This document shows, piece by piece, positions 55,291-64,000 of a DNA stretch of 64,000 nt. Under the pieces are notes generated by a model. The model was not told the origin of the DNA, ran no database searches, and was given only the letters and a program-made list of their open reading frames with translations. Positions within the stretch are counted from its first letter, which is position 1. Each line of letters opens with the position of its first letter. A program made the translations under genes and the position numbers. The stretch is from Devosia faecipullorum (lineage in GTDB: Bacteria; Pseudomonadota; Alphaproteobacteria; Rhizobiales; Devosiaceae): contig NZ_JACDXV010000010.1 in NCBI RefSeq assembly GCF_015158295.1, positions 1 through 64,000 of the forward strand, given 5' to 3'.

Positions 55291-57499
55291 AGCCTAGCAG
55301 TTCAGAAAAAGCGGTCCAGCGGCAACGCAGGGGATGCGCGAGCACCGGGAGGCCGAGCCTAGCAGTTCAGAAAAAGCGGTCCAGCGGCAACCCAGTCCTT
55401 GCTTGGCGAAGAGGGAGACCAAGCCTAGCAGTTCAGAAAAAGCGGTCCAGCGGCAACGCCGCCAGCCAGGGGGCCGTTAGGCGCGGGAGCCTAGCAGTTC
55501 AGAAAAAGCGGTCCAGCGGCAACGGCGTCGGTGATCTTCTGCCAGGGTAGCGAAGCCTAGCAGTTCAGAAAAAGCGGTCCAGCGGCAACGAGCCTATGAC
55601 CATGGCAACCGCTATATGAGCCTAGCAGTTCAGAAAAAGCGGTCCAGCGGCAACGCGGCTTTCAAGCGGTGCTCGGACCCTCACAGCCTAGCAGTTCAGA
55701 AAAAGCGGTCCAGCGGCAACGAAACTCTTGCGCCGTCACGGCTATCCCGTAGCCTAGCAGTTCAGAAAAAGCGGTCCAGCGGCAACGTTCTGGTTCTCGG
55801 CTTGTGATTGCTGCGCAGCCTAGCAGTTCAGAAAAAGCGGTCCAGCGGCAACGAGACGGGTATTGGTCGCCATGAAAAACGGAGCCTAGCAGTTCAGAAA
55901 AAGCGGTCCAGCGGCAACATGTTCGCCAATGAGGTTCTGCGCAGTGATAGCCTAGCAGTTCAGAAAAAGCGGTCCAGCGGCAACTGTTCGCCAATGAGGT
56001 TCTGCGCAGTGATAGCCTAGCAGTTCAGAAAAAGCGGTCCAGCGGCAACGGTCGGGGCGTGTGACCACTAACGGCCCCGAGCCTAGCAGTTCAGAAAAAG
56101 CGGTCCAGCGGCAACGGCTGGCTGTTCTACCCTACGCAGCAGGTGAGCCTAGCAGTTCAGAAAAAGCGGTCCAGCGGCAACGGAGGCTCTGCTATTGCTC
56201 AGGCGCTTCTTAGCCTAGCAGTTCAGAAAAAGCGGTCCAGCGGCAACCGACCATTACATAGCGGCGTGGGCCGAAATAGCCTAGCAGTTCAGAAAAAGCG
56301 GTCCAGCGGCAACGATCAGGCCCTGAAACAGCCGATCCTGCTGAGCCTAGCAGTTCAGAAAAAGCGGTCCAGCGGCAACCGGCGTTACCCGGCACAATAA
56401 GGCGAAGGGAGCCTAGCAGTTCAGAAAAAGCGGTCCAGCGGCAACATGCCGCGCAAGGGCGACAAGGTGCGAGCAGCCTAGCAGTTCAGAAAAAGCGGTC
56501 CAGCGGCAACGCAGATCATCATCGAATGCGAGACTTGCCAAGCCTAGCAGTTCAGAAAAAGCGGTCCAGCGGCAACTCCTATACCACCCCATCGGGAGTA
56601 CCGAGGAGCCTAGCAGTTCAGAAAAAGCGGTCCAGCGGCAACCAGTTCCAGGGCCGCTCCAAATAATGATGCAGCCTAGCAGTTCAGAAAAAGCGGTCCA
56701 GCGGCAACTACCTTAGCCCATGGGAAAGCGCAGGAAGTAGCCTAGCAGTTCAGAAAAAGCGGTCCAGCGGCAACCATCGTCAAGGCAGATATGCCGGGCG
56801 TGAAGCCTAGCAGTTCAGAAAAAGCGGTCCAGCGGCAACAGTCGAGGCGACGGCCAGCCGGACCGCCCTAGCCTAGCAGTTCAGAAAAAGCGGTCCAGCG
56901 GCAACATTTGAATGCTACGGTCGAACGTTACACCAAGCCTAGCAGTTCAGAAAAAGCGGTCCAGCGGCAACATCTCAGTGAGGCCCACAAGTACGGCTAC
57001 AAGCCTAGCAGTTCAGAAAAAGCGGTCCAGCGGCAACCAAATTCTCGGTAGTCGTTTGTGTCAAGCGAGCCTAGCAGTTCAGAAAAAGCGGTCCAGCGGC
57101 AACTGGCCGATCTGCTGATGCAGACGGATATGTAGCCTAGCAGTTCAGAAAAAGCGGTCCAGCGGCAACTCATCGTCGGCTGGTTCGCTCGCCGCGCCCA
57201 GCCTAGCAGTTCAGAAAAAGCGGTCCAGCGGCAACATCCACCGGGCGGTGTTGAAACAGACTGCTAGCCTAGCAGTTCAGAAAAAGCGGTCCAGCGGCAA
57301 CAGCGCCCGCCGCACATCGGCGTAGAGATCTAGCCTAGCAGTTCAGAAAAAGCGGTCCAGCGGCAACTGACGAGTACGAGGCCAACATCAACAGCCGAGC
57401 CTAGCAGTTCAGAAAAAGCGGTCCAGCGGCAACACCTCTGCCCCGCCAGCAGCCAGACCACTTAGCCTAGCGGTTCAGAAAAAGCGGTCCAGCGGCATA
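55291..57499 (-). CRISPR. Type II-C CRISPR array, 34 repeats and 33 spacers
   Basis: The 36-bp repeat reads on the minus (crRNA) strand GTTGCCGCTGGACC then GCTTTTTCTGAACTG then CTAGGCT; spacers are 29-30 bp. By my count repeats start at 55291, 55356, 55422 and then every 65-66 bases to 57464. All appear identical except the last (57464-57499), which has one internal change (A to G) and an altered end, marking it as the old, leader-distal end. crRNAs must come from the minus strand, as fixed by tracrRNA complementarity, so transcription points towards cas2. The repeat ends in TGCTAGGCT, a weak extended -10-like sequence, reminiscent of Neisseria II-C repeats that carry promoters. The spacers before repeats 11 and 12 are duplicates. 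Confidence 0.97.
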
Positions 57500-57548
57500 A
57501 GAACGCGGGCATTTCCACCGGAGGAAACACCCGCACCCATTGCAACGC

Positions 57549-58982
57549 TCAAATCTCCGAATTGCCCCAGCCGGCGACGCCCTTGGTTTCCAGAAAGTCC
57601 TCCAGGCCGTATTCCGCATATTCGCGGCCATTGCCCGACTGTTTGTAGCCACCGAAAGGCAATCCGGTGTCCCAGTCCGGATAGTTCATGAACACGTTGC
57701 CGGTTCGCATGCGCCTGGCAAACCGCCGACCTTCTTCGAGGTCACGGGTCTGCACGTAGCTGGCCAGGCCATAGGGGGTATCATTGGCGATGTGGACGGC
57801 GTCATCGGTGGTATCATAGGGCAGGATAACCAATACCGGTCCGAAGATTTCTTCACGGGCAACCCGCATGTTGGACGTCACGCCGCCGAAGATGGTTGGC
57901 TTGACGAAATAACCATCCGTCAGTCCGTCCGGCCGTCCTGTGCCGCCCGCCACCAACTCGGCTCCTTCATCGATCCCGCTCTGGATCAGGTCTTGGATCT
58001 TGTTAAACTGAGCTTCACTCACCACAGGTCCGAGCACCACACCCTGCTGGTCGGCCGGCCCGACGACAAAATGCGTCGCCGCCCGGCGAGCAATGGCAAT
58101 GGCTTCGTCGTGTCGCTCGCGCGGCACAAGCATCCGGGTCGGGGCGTTGCACGACTGCCCAGAATTGCCAAAACAGCCTTCCACCCCCTTGCTGACTGCA
58201 GTTTCCAGGTCGCAGTCTGGGAGCAGAATATTGGCTGACTTGCCGCCCAGCTCCTGGGCGACGCGCTTGACGGTTTCGGCAGCCGCCTTGGCGACGGCGA
58301 TGCCGGCGCGCGTCGAGCCGGTAAAGGACATCATGTCGATATCGGGGTGGCTGGACATGGCCGCCCCAACGCTTGGACCATCGCCATTGATGAGGTTGAA
58401 TACGCCCTGGGGTACACCCGCTTCATCGAGGATTTCAGCAAAGATCAGGCCGCTGAGCGGCGCCAGTTCGCTGGGCTTGAGGATCACGGTGCAGCCGGCA
58501 GCCAGCGCCGGACCGACCTTGCATACGATCTGGTTCATCGGCCAGTTCCAGGGGGTGATTAAACCGGCCACACCGATCGGCTCCTTCAGCACCATCGAGG
58601 TGCCTTTCAGATGCTCGAAGCGGTAGGCGCGCAGCACCCGAATCAATTCCTCAAAATGGCCTTCTCCGCATCCGACCTGGCTGTCGCGCGCAAAGGGTTG
58701 CGGGGCACCCATCTCCATGGAGATGGCGTGAGCCAGATCGTCCGCCCGCTTGCGATAAACGTCTAGAACGCGTTCCAAAAGCGCCAGACGTTCGGCGCGC
58801 TCGGAAAACCCGAATTCGACAAAGGCACGCCGCGCGGCAGCGACCGCAAGGTTGACGTCGGCGCTCGACCCCATGGCGATGGTGGTGAACGCCTGGCCCG
58901 TCGAAGGATTGATCACGTCCCTGGTTGCCGGGACGACCGGGTCGACCCATTGGCCATCGATATAAAACTGATGTGTGTTCAC
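57549..58982 (-). CDS. NAD(P)-dependent aldehyde dehydrogenase
   Basis: A 477-aa ALDH superfamily enzyme oxidising an aldehyde to the acid. The family motifs are clear: GLITPWNWPMNQIVCKVGPA, KPSELAPLSG, FTGSTRAGIAVAKAAA, catalytic Glu in QELGGKSANILL, catalytic Cys in FGNSGQSCNAPTRML, and EEIFGPVLVILPY. GTG 58982 is chosen: GAGGAA precedes it and the product starts MNTHQFYIDGQWV as in relatives. It lies 20 bases after the beta-galactosidase gene in the same operon. The substrate is not identifiable; a sugar-derived aldehyde is plausible. Confidence 0.92.
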   Translation of the reverse strand: MNTHQFYIDGQWVDPVVPATRDVINPSTGQAFTTIAMGSSADVNLAVAAARRAFVEFGFSERAERLALLERVLDVYRKRADDLAHAISMEMGAPQPFARDSQVGCGEGHFEELIRVLRAYRFEHLKGTSMVLKEPIGVAGLITPWNWPMNQIVCKVGPALAAGCTVILKPSELAPLSGLIFAEILDEAGVPQGVFNLINGDGPSVGAAMSSHPDIDMMSFTGSTRAGIAVAKAAAETVKRVAQELGGKSANILLPDCDLETAVSKGVEGCFGNSGQSCNAPTRMLVPRERHDEAIAIARRAATHFVVGPADQQGVVLGPVVSEAQFNKIQDLIQSGIDEGAELVAGGTGRPDGLTDGYFVKPTIFGGVTSNMRVAREEIFGPVLVILPYDTTDDAVHIANDTPYGLASYVQTRDLEEGRRFARRMRTGNVFMNYPDWDTGLPFGGYKQSGNGREYAEYGLEDFLETKGVAGWGNSEI

Positions 58983-59002
58983 CGTTTTTTCCTCTTTCTG
59001 GG

Positions 59003-60958
59003 TCAGGCGACCGAGCGAAACCGCCCCACGCCGCAAGGCGGCAGGACGGTCCCGCCGAGGATGGCTGTTCGTCCCGCGACGATCTCGGAGATGTCGACAG
59101 GATCGGGGCCATGGTTGAAGACGTAGCGATCCCGGCCATTGTCGCGCACGCGGATGTCGCGGTGCAGCTTGGTGGCGGTTATGCCGGCCTGTGCCAGCAG
59201 ATGCGCAACGACACGGTCCGCATAGGCGGCGTTCGGTTGGCCGGATACGTAGTGGATGCCGCCTCTGGCGCAGAAGGCAATCTGCCCGTCCTCGGTCCGG
59301 TCCAGGATTTCGACGTCTTCGTTTGCCACGACGACTTCGCGCCAGATTTCAAACAGGCTTCGCTCATGACCAATGACGGGCAGGGTCGCATTTGGGGGCA
59401 AGGTCTCGACCCGGGTTACCCGGATTGGCAGACTGGCCTGAGCGGCCGGCCCCGGCGGTAAGGTATGGGGGATCGAGAATGCAGGCGTGCGCGACCCGGT
59501 ACGTGGACCAAGCAGCGCCACCTGGCCATTCTGGCCGAGTGCGGACATGAGCGTCGCATCAACGCTCATCAGGCCCGGCATCAACACAAGGTCATATCCG
59601 GTCACGCCTTCGGGCGTTGGCGGTACGACGTCGATGGTGATACCATGCCGCCGAAGGGCGCGGTAAAAACCAAGCACCAGTTTGCGGTAGTTGAACTCGC
59701 GGCCTTGCGGCTGGATCTGCCAGGCCCAATCGCTCTGATAGTCAAAGACGAGTGCCACGCGGGCGGGCGATGCTCCAACCTCGGTCTGGCCGTCGATTTC
59801 CTTGGCCACCTGGCTGGCCACGTCCAGTCCTTCATTCGGCGTGCCATCGGGCAGCAACAGCGCCTCGTGCATCTGTTCCTGCGCGAAGGGGGCCTGACGC
59901 CAGCGGAAGTAGCTAACCACTTCGGCACCTGCCGCAAATGCCTCCCAGGTCCATAGCCGGACTGCACCCGGCGCTGGTGCCGGATTGTGCGGGGCCCAGT
60001 TGACCGGTCCCGGCTGCTGCTCCATCACCCACCAGCGGCCGCGTCCGCAGCCCCGATAGAGATCGTGGAAGAATGCCTGGAAGTCCGGATCGCCGACGCG
60101 CAGATAGCGTAGCTTATGCTCCTCGCTGCAATCGTCAAGATCGAGAAAGCCCAGGGGATAGCTGTCCCAGGTCGCGATATCGAGATCCTGCGACAGGCGC
60201 CAGTGATCGAACAGGGTCGGCTTGCCCATGAAATTGTGCAGCACGTCACGGCCCGGCGAGAGGGCGCGCAAAACCTCAACCTGTACGGCGTTGAACGCCA
60301 CCACCTGATCGGAGCTGTAGCGCTGGAAATCCAGCTTGTGGATTGGCATTGCCTCGGCGACGGTCAGATTGGGCAGCCCCACCGCGTCGAAGGATGCATA
60401 TTCCATCGACCAGAATACGGTGCCCCAAGCTGCGTTGAGCGCGTCGATGTCGCCATATTTTTGCGCCAGCCAAATCCTGAACCCGGTCAGGGCGGCTGGC
60501 GAATAGCTGAGGCCGGTATTGTGGTTGGCATATTCGTTGTCGGTCTGCCAGGCAACGACCGCAGGATGCTGGCCGAAGCGCTCGGCCAGCGCGGTGACGA
60601 TGCGGCGGCATTCCTCCCGATAGCCGAGATGGCTGAAGCAATAGTGCCGGCGGGAGCCGAAGCCACGTACCCGCCCTTCGGCATCCACCGGCAGCAAATC
60701 TGGCATCTGGTCTACGAGCCATTTGGGCGGTGTCGTGGTCGGTGTGCCGATGATCACCTGCAGACCTTCGGATGCCAGAACCTCGATGGCGCGCTCCAGC
60801 CAGTCGAACGTATAGTGGCCCGGCTCTGGTTCCAGGCGCGACCAGGCGAATTCGCCTACGCGCACAAGGGTGATGCCCGCTTCGCGCATCATGCGCGCAT
60901 CGATTGCCCAACGCTCTTCGGGCCAGTGTTCTGGATAGTAGCAGACGCCAAGTTTCAT
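59003..60958 (-). CDS. Family 42 beta-galactosidase
   Basis: A 651-aa GH42 enzyme hydrolysing beta-galactosides. It begins MKLGVCYYPEHWPEERW, the family signature. The acid/base Glu is in VVAWQTDNEYANHN (about residue 143) and the nucleophile Glu in WWVMEQQPGPVNW (about 303). A trimerisation domain (about 390-590) and a C-terminal beta domain follow. No signal peptide, so it is cytoplasmic and acts on imported oligosaccharides. It overlaps the ABC ATPase gene by four bases (ATGA), tying hydrolysis to uptake. Confidence 0.94.
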   Translation of the reverse strand: MKLGVCYYPEHWPEERWAIDARMMREAGITLVRVGEFAWSRLEPEPGHYTFDWLERAIEVLASEGLQVIIGTPTTTPPKWLVDQMPDLLPVDAEGRVRGFGSRRHYCFSHLGYREECRRIVTALAERFGQHPAVVAWQTDNEYANHNTGLSYSPAALTGFRIWLAQKYGDIDALNAAWGTVFWSMEYASFDAVGLPNLTVAEAMPIHKLDFQRYSSDQVVAFNAVQVEVLRALSPGRDVLHNFMGKPTLFDHWRLSQDLDIATWDSYPLGFLDLDDCSEEHKLRYLRVGDPDFQAFFHDLYRGCGRGRWWVMEQQPGPVNWAPHNPAPAPGAVRLWTWEAFAAGAEVVSYFRWRQAPFAQEQMHEALLLPDGTPNEGLDVASQVAKEIDGQTEVGASPARVALVFDYQSDWAWQIQPQGREFNYRKLVLGFYRALRRHGITIDVVPPTPEGVTGYDLVLMPGLMSVDATLMSALGQNGQVALLGPRTGSRTPAFSIPHTLPPGPAAQASLPIRVTRVETLPPNATLPVIGHERSLFEIWREVVVANEDVEILDRTEDGQIAFCARGGIHYVSGQPNAAYADRVVAHLLAQAGITATKLHRDIRVRDNGRDRYVFNHGPDPVDISEIVAGRTAILGGTVLPPCGVGRFRSVA

Positions 60959-62049
60959 GAGGGTCGTTCCGGGTGACGCAGGGCAACGCCCTTGGCATCA
61001 AAGAAATGAGATTGAGCGGGGGACAGATAGACAGTCACGGCGTCGCCAGTCCGGCACTTTACTGTTCCGGCGGCCTTGACCACCACATTTTCGCCGTCCG
61101 CAAGGGTGACATGCAGCATGGTTTCGGAGCCGAGCCGTTCGACCAGTCGCGTCACCCCGGGCAGTGCGATGTCGCCAGCGTCGAGGTTGACATGTTCAGG
61201 GCGTACCCCGAGCGTGAGCGTGCCATTGCCGACGGCTGGAAGGAAATCGGCATCAAGCTGCACTTTGTGGTCGCCGGCCAGGGTCAGGACGGGAACGCCG
61301 TTTTCGTGTCCGAGGGCGACCGGTATGAGGTTCATGCTGGGCGAGCCGATGAAGCTGGCCACGAACACATTGGCCGGCTCATGATAAAGCTCCAGTGGGC
61401 CACCGACCTGTTCGATCTTGCCGGCACGCAGCACAACAATCTTGTCAGCCATGGTCAGAGCTTCAACCTGATCGTGGGTCACATAGATCATGGTCGCCCC
61501 GAGATCCTTGTGCAGATTGGATATTTCCACCCGCATCTGTACACGCAGCGAAGCGTCCAGATTGGACAAGGGTTCGTCGAACAGGAACACATCAGGGTCG
61601 CGCACAATAGCGCGCCCGATGGCCACGCGCTGCCGTTGGCCGCCGGACAATTGTGCCGGCCGGCGCTCCAACAGCGGCTCGAGTTGGAGCAATTTGGCTG
61701 CCTTGGCCACGTGCTCGGCGATCACCGCCTTGGAATGCCCGGTCATCTTGAGACCGAAGCCGATATTTTCGGCTACACTCATATGCGGATAGAGCGCGTA
61801 GGACTGAAACACCATCGAGATACGGCGCTGGGCCGGCTCGAGCGCCGTGACATCGCGCCCACCGATCGACACGCTGCCGCCCGAGGCTGTCTCGAGGCCA
61901 GCGATCATCCGCAGCAAAGTGGATTTTCCGCAGCCGGAGGGCCCGGCAAAGACGCAGAATTCGCCATCGGCAATGGTCAGGTCAACGCCCTGGATAATCT
62001 CGTGCGCTCCAAACGATTTGCGCAATCCGACAAGATTGACTTCGGCCAA
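60955..62049 (-). CDS. Sugar ABC transporter ATPase (UgpC/MsmK-like)
   Basis: A 364-aa ATPase of the carbohydrate-uptake CUT1 class: Walker A GPSGCGKSTLLRMIAG, signature LSGGQRQRVAIGRA, Walker B DVFLFDEPLSNLDASLRVQM, H-loop YVTHDQVEALTMADK, and a C-terminal OB-fold/TOBE region (from about 235). No ATG is available near the family start; TTG 62049 (MAEVNLVGLRKSF) with GGGG eight bases upstream is chosen. It is energiser for the two permeases encoded just upstream. Confidence 0.92.
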   Translation of the reverse strand: MAEVNLVGLRKSFGAHEIIQGVDLTIADGEFCVFAGPSGCGKSTLLRMIAGLETASGGSVSIGGRDVTALEPAQRRISMVFQSYALYPHMSVAENIGFGLKMTGHSKAVIAEHVAKAAKLLQLEPLLERRPAQLSGGQRQRVAIGRAIVRDPDVFLFDEPLSNLDASLRVQMRVEISNLHKDLGATMIYVTHDQVEALTMADKIVVLRAGKIEQVGGPLELYHEPANVFVASFIGSPSMNLIPVALGHENGVPVLTLAGDHKVQLDADFLPAVGNGTLTLGVRPEHVNLDAGDIALPGVTRLVERLGSETMLHVTLADGENVVVKAAGTVKCRTGDAVTVYLSPAQSHFFDAKGVALRHPERPS

Positions 62050-62054
62050 TTTGA

Positions 62055-62903
62055 TTACCCCTTGGTCGCACCGAGCGTCAGCCCGGCAACAAAATGCTTC
62101 TGCATCAGGATGAACATGATCGCTGGTGGAATGGCGGCGACGATCGAGCCGGCAGCGACTAATTGCCAAGCGGCGACCCATTGCCCCTTGAGAGCATGCA
62201 GGCCCGCCGTTACCGGCATGACATCATTGCTCTGGACCAGCACGGTCGCCCAGAAATAATCATTCCAGACAAAGGTGAAGACCAGGACTGACAGGGCAGC
62301 GATAGCGGGCCGCACCAACGGCACGACGATGAACACGAAGATCCGCCACTCGCTGACCCCTTCCACGCGGGCACTTTCGATCAACGCGGTGGGCAGCGCC
62401 TTGATGAAATTGCGCATGAACAGCGTGCAGAAACCGGTCTGGAAGGCGATATGAAACACCACCAATCCGGCGATGCTGTCATAAAGGCCGGTTTGCAGTG
62501 TCAATTGCCGCACCGGCACCATCAGGATCTGGAACGGTACGAAATTACCGGCAACGAACATGACGAACAGCAGGATATTCAGCCGGAAATTGTAAACGGC
62601 CAGCGCAAATCCGGCGAGGGTCGAGAGCACCAGAGCGCCTGCCACTGTCGGCAGTGTGATCACCAGCGAGTTGAGCATGTAGCGGGCGAGCGGCGTGCCG
62701 GTGAATACCGCCAGGTAGTTGTCGAAGGCGAAAGTGGAAGGCACACCGAAATAATTGCCTGCCGCCAGATCGCTGGCCGGCCGTATCGAGGTCATGGCCA
62801 CGCCGAGCAGGGGTAGAAGCCAGATGAGCAGAACCACCGGAACCGACAGAGTGTAGATCAGACGCGCGGTCGGCGACATTTCACTAATGGATTTGGGAAA
62901 CAT
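62055..62903 (-). CDS. Sugar ABC transporter permease (MalG-type)
   Basis: A 282-aa inner-membrane permease with six hydrophobic helices and the EAA loop (ALIESARVEGVSEWRIFVFIVVP) that contacts the ATPase. It shares one base with the upstream permease (ATG after its stop) and the ATPase start follows five bases after its stop. Second permease of a CUT1 importer, probably for galactosides given the GH42 gene. Confidence 0.93.
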   Translation of the reverse strand: MFPKSISEMSPTARLIYTLSVPVVLLIWLLPLLGVAMTSIRPASDLAAGNYFGVPSTFAFDNYLAVFTGTPLARYMLNSLVITLPTVAGALVLSTLAGFALAVYNFRLNILLFVMFVAGNFVPFQILMVPVRQLTLQTGLYDSIAGLVVFHIAFQTGFCTLFMRNFIKALPTALIESARVEGVSEWRIFVFIVVPLVRPAIAALSVLVFTFVWNDYFWATVLVQSNDVMPVTAGLHALKGQWVAAWQLVAAGSIVAAIPPAIMFILMQKHFVAGLTLGATKG

Positions 62904-63808
62904 TAGCTGGCGCGCTCCTGCATCAGCATGCGGTAGATGATGACGGAAATGAACACCATCATGATGGCAAACAGGATGACGGCGATGGCCGCGCCATAGC
63001 CCATTCGATAGCCATATTCCGACAGGGCCTCCTCATACATGAAGAAGGACAGCACGCGCGTCGAGCCATAGGGGCCACCATTGGTCATGATCGACACCAT
63101 GTCGAAGGACCGGAGCGAGCCGATGATGGTCACAACTAGCGCCATGAACGTAGCCGGCCGGAGCTGCGGCAGAATAATGTACCAGAGCATTTTGAGGCCC
63201 TTGGCATTGTCGATGCGCGCTGCCTCGACCTGTTCCGAATTGATATTGTTGAGCCCGCTGAGAAACAGGATCATGCAATAGGCCGTCTGTGGCCACAGCC
63301 CGGCAAAAATGATGCCCAGTGTGGCAAGACGCTCATCCGCCAGAATGGCGACTTCGCTTCCAGTGAGAGCCTTCAGTACAGCCGCGATCGGGCCGAATCC
63401 GGGTGCGTAGAACCAGGCGAAGATCAACCCGACGACGACCTGCGAAATGACGAAAGGCAGGAAGAAGAGCGACTTGTAGATCCGCATGCCGACAATGGTC
63501 TGGTTCAGAAATATTGCCAGCGTCAGCCCCGCAGGGAGGGCCAGCAGATACAGAACCAGCCAGAGAATGTTGTTTTGCAGCGAGACGTAGAATTTCTCAT
63601 CGCCAAACAGCTCGACATAGTTCTCCAGTCCGATCCATACCGGGGCGCTGAAACCGTCCCAGTCGTAAAAACCGATCAGCAGCGACTGACCGATTGGGAT
63701 AACAATATAGAGCGCAAACATCAGGATTGCTGGCAGCAGGAATGCCCAGGGCGTCAGAGCCCGGCGCCATTGCGCCCAGGACGCCGGCATAGTGTATGGA
63801 TCAGACAT
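62903..63808 (-). CDS. Sugar ABC transporter permease (MalF-type)
   Basis: A 301-aa permease with six or seven hydrophobic helices and the EAA loop (EQVEAARIDNAKGLKMLWYIILP). It begins after the terminator that follows the substrate-binding protein gene. Pairs with the MalG-type permease to form the membrane channel. Confidence 0.93.
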   Translation of the reverse strand: MSDPYTMPASWAQWRRALTPWAFLLPAILMFALYIVIPIGQSLLIGFYDWDGFSAPVWIGLENYVELFGDEKFYVSLQNNILWLVLYLLALPAGLTLAIFLNQTIVGMRIYKSLFFLPFVISQVVVGLIFAWFYAPGFGPIAAVLKALTGSEVAILADERLATLGIIFAGLWPQTAYCMILFLSGLNNINSEQVEAARIDNAKGLKMLWYIILPQLRPATFMALVVTIIGSLRSFDMVSIMTNGGPYGSTRVLSFFMYEEALSEYGYRMGYGAAIAVILFAIMMVFISVIIYRMLMQERAS

Positions 63809-63826
63809 GATGCGCCTTCAAAACAA

Positions 63827-63853
63827 ACCGGGTTCCCGAGAAGGGAACCCGGT
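63827..63853 (-). terminator. Hairpin/partial terminator between binding-protein and permease genes
   Basis: On the minus strand ACCGGGTTCCC pairs perfectly over 11 bases with GGGAACCCGGT (loop TTCTC), followed by TTTGTTTT. Such hairpins after binding-protein genes usually protect the upstream mRNA and let a fraction of polymerase continue, giving excess binding protein over permease. Confidence 0.75.
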
Positions 63854-63861
63854 CGTAGTGC

Positions 63862-64000
63862 TTACTGGTAGACCTTCTGGCGGACGCGCTCGAGGCGCTC
63901 CAGCAGGCGATCGATGTCATCGGGCTTGACCATGAATTCCTGGAACGCTTCCATGCCGGCCTTGGCCATTTCGGCGGGAGCATCGCGGTCATAGAACTGC
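63862..64000 (-). CDS. C-terminus of an ABC sugar-binding protein (partial)
   Basis: The last 45 codons of a gene entering from the right edge: ...QFYDRDAPAEMAKAGMEAFQ, then EFMVKPDDIDRLLERLERVRQKVYQ and TAA at 63862-63864. The helical end and position before two CUT1 permeases and a terminator fit the extracellular solute-binding protein of the importer. The family cannot be confirmed from this fragment alone. Confidence 0.7.
   Translation of the reverse strand, partial: QFYDRDAPAEMAKAGMEAFQEFMVKPDDIDRLLERLERVRQKVYQ

Noticed and set aside
55227..57118. Several open frames across the CRISPR array on both strands (recurring peptides SLAVQKKRSSGN and CRWTAFSELLG)
   Set aside because: They are translations of the 36-bp repeat; repeat plus spacer length is often a multiple of three, so stops are avoided by chance.
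57540..58238. A 232-codon plus-strand frame after the array
   Set aside because: Antisense to the aldehyde dehydrogenase gene, whose catalytic motifs are unmistakable.

Overview
The window reads as a high-GC alphaproteobacterial chromosome, most likely Hyphomicrobiales. The signs are GC-rich codon use, a traG-trbBCDEJ-K-LFGI transfer module of the Tn4371-like/rhizobial type, a small type II-C Cas9, and a UgpC-like sugar ABC operon with a family 42 beta-galactosidase. The genus is not resolved. Two integrative elements, a surface-polysaccharide locus, a CRISPR-Cas locus and a sugar-catabolic operon lie side by side.

Region 1 (1-20.1 kb) is the right part of an integrative conjugative element (ICE). 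It carries a phenicol-resistance cargo: a Cfr/RlmN-family radical-SAM rRNA methylase with a LysR gene, then floR with a paralogous LysR gene. floR is preceded by a 9-codon leader peptide and three overlapping hairpins that look like a drug-responsive attenuator. Next come the coupling protein TraG, a CopG-like protein and an intact Trb type IV secretion operon, then a TumE/TumA-like toxin-antitoxin pair and a large serine recombinase whose 3' end runs into a tRNA 3'-end fragment (an attachment-site relic).

Region 2 (20.2-32.7 kb) is a second, decaying element. It has a tyrosine integrase, an excisionase-like HTH gene, a MobF relaxase with two frameshifts, a frameshifted TraD-type coupling protein, a ParA-like ATPase, several unknown transfer-type genes, a CI/LexA-like repressor, and a putative DNA-binding gene next to helically phased 7-bp repeats. 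It ends in an integrase fragment. A 13-bp motif recurs about 70 nt upstream of three of its genes.

Region 3 (32.8-48.8 kb) is an O-antigen/exopolysaccharide locus: Wzz-like and Wzy-like proteins, four glycosyltransferases including an alpha-1,2-fucosyltransferase, a PglK-like ABC flippase, a WbpM-type 4,6-dehydratase, gmd and fcl for GDP-L-fucose, a fused SDR/initiating sugar-phosphate transferase, and three methyltransferases.

Region 4 (49.6-57.5 kb) is a complete type II-C CRISPR-Cas system: a minus-strand tracrRNA with recognisable promoter and terminator, an IS3 relic, cas9, cas1, cas2 and 34 repeats. In front of cas9 lies a degenerate crRNA-like unit. It keeps pairing to the tracrRNA, and its spacer-like 3' end matches 9 nt at the presumed cas9 promoter, so it is a candidate autoregulatory guide.

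Region 5 (57.5-64 kb) is a minus-strand operon for uptake and hydrolysis of a beta-galactoside: substrate-binding protein (partial), two permeases, ATPase, GH42 beta-galactosidase and aldehyde dehydrogenase.
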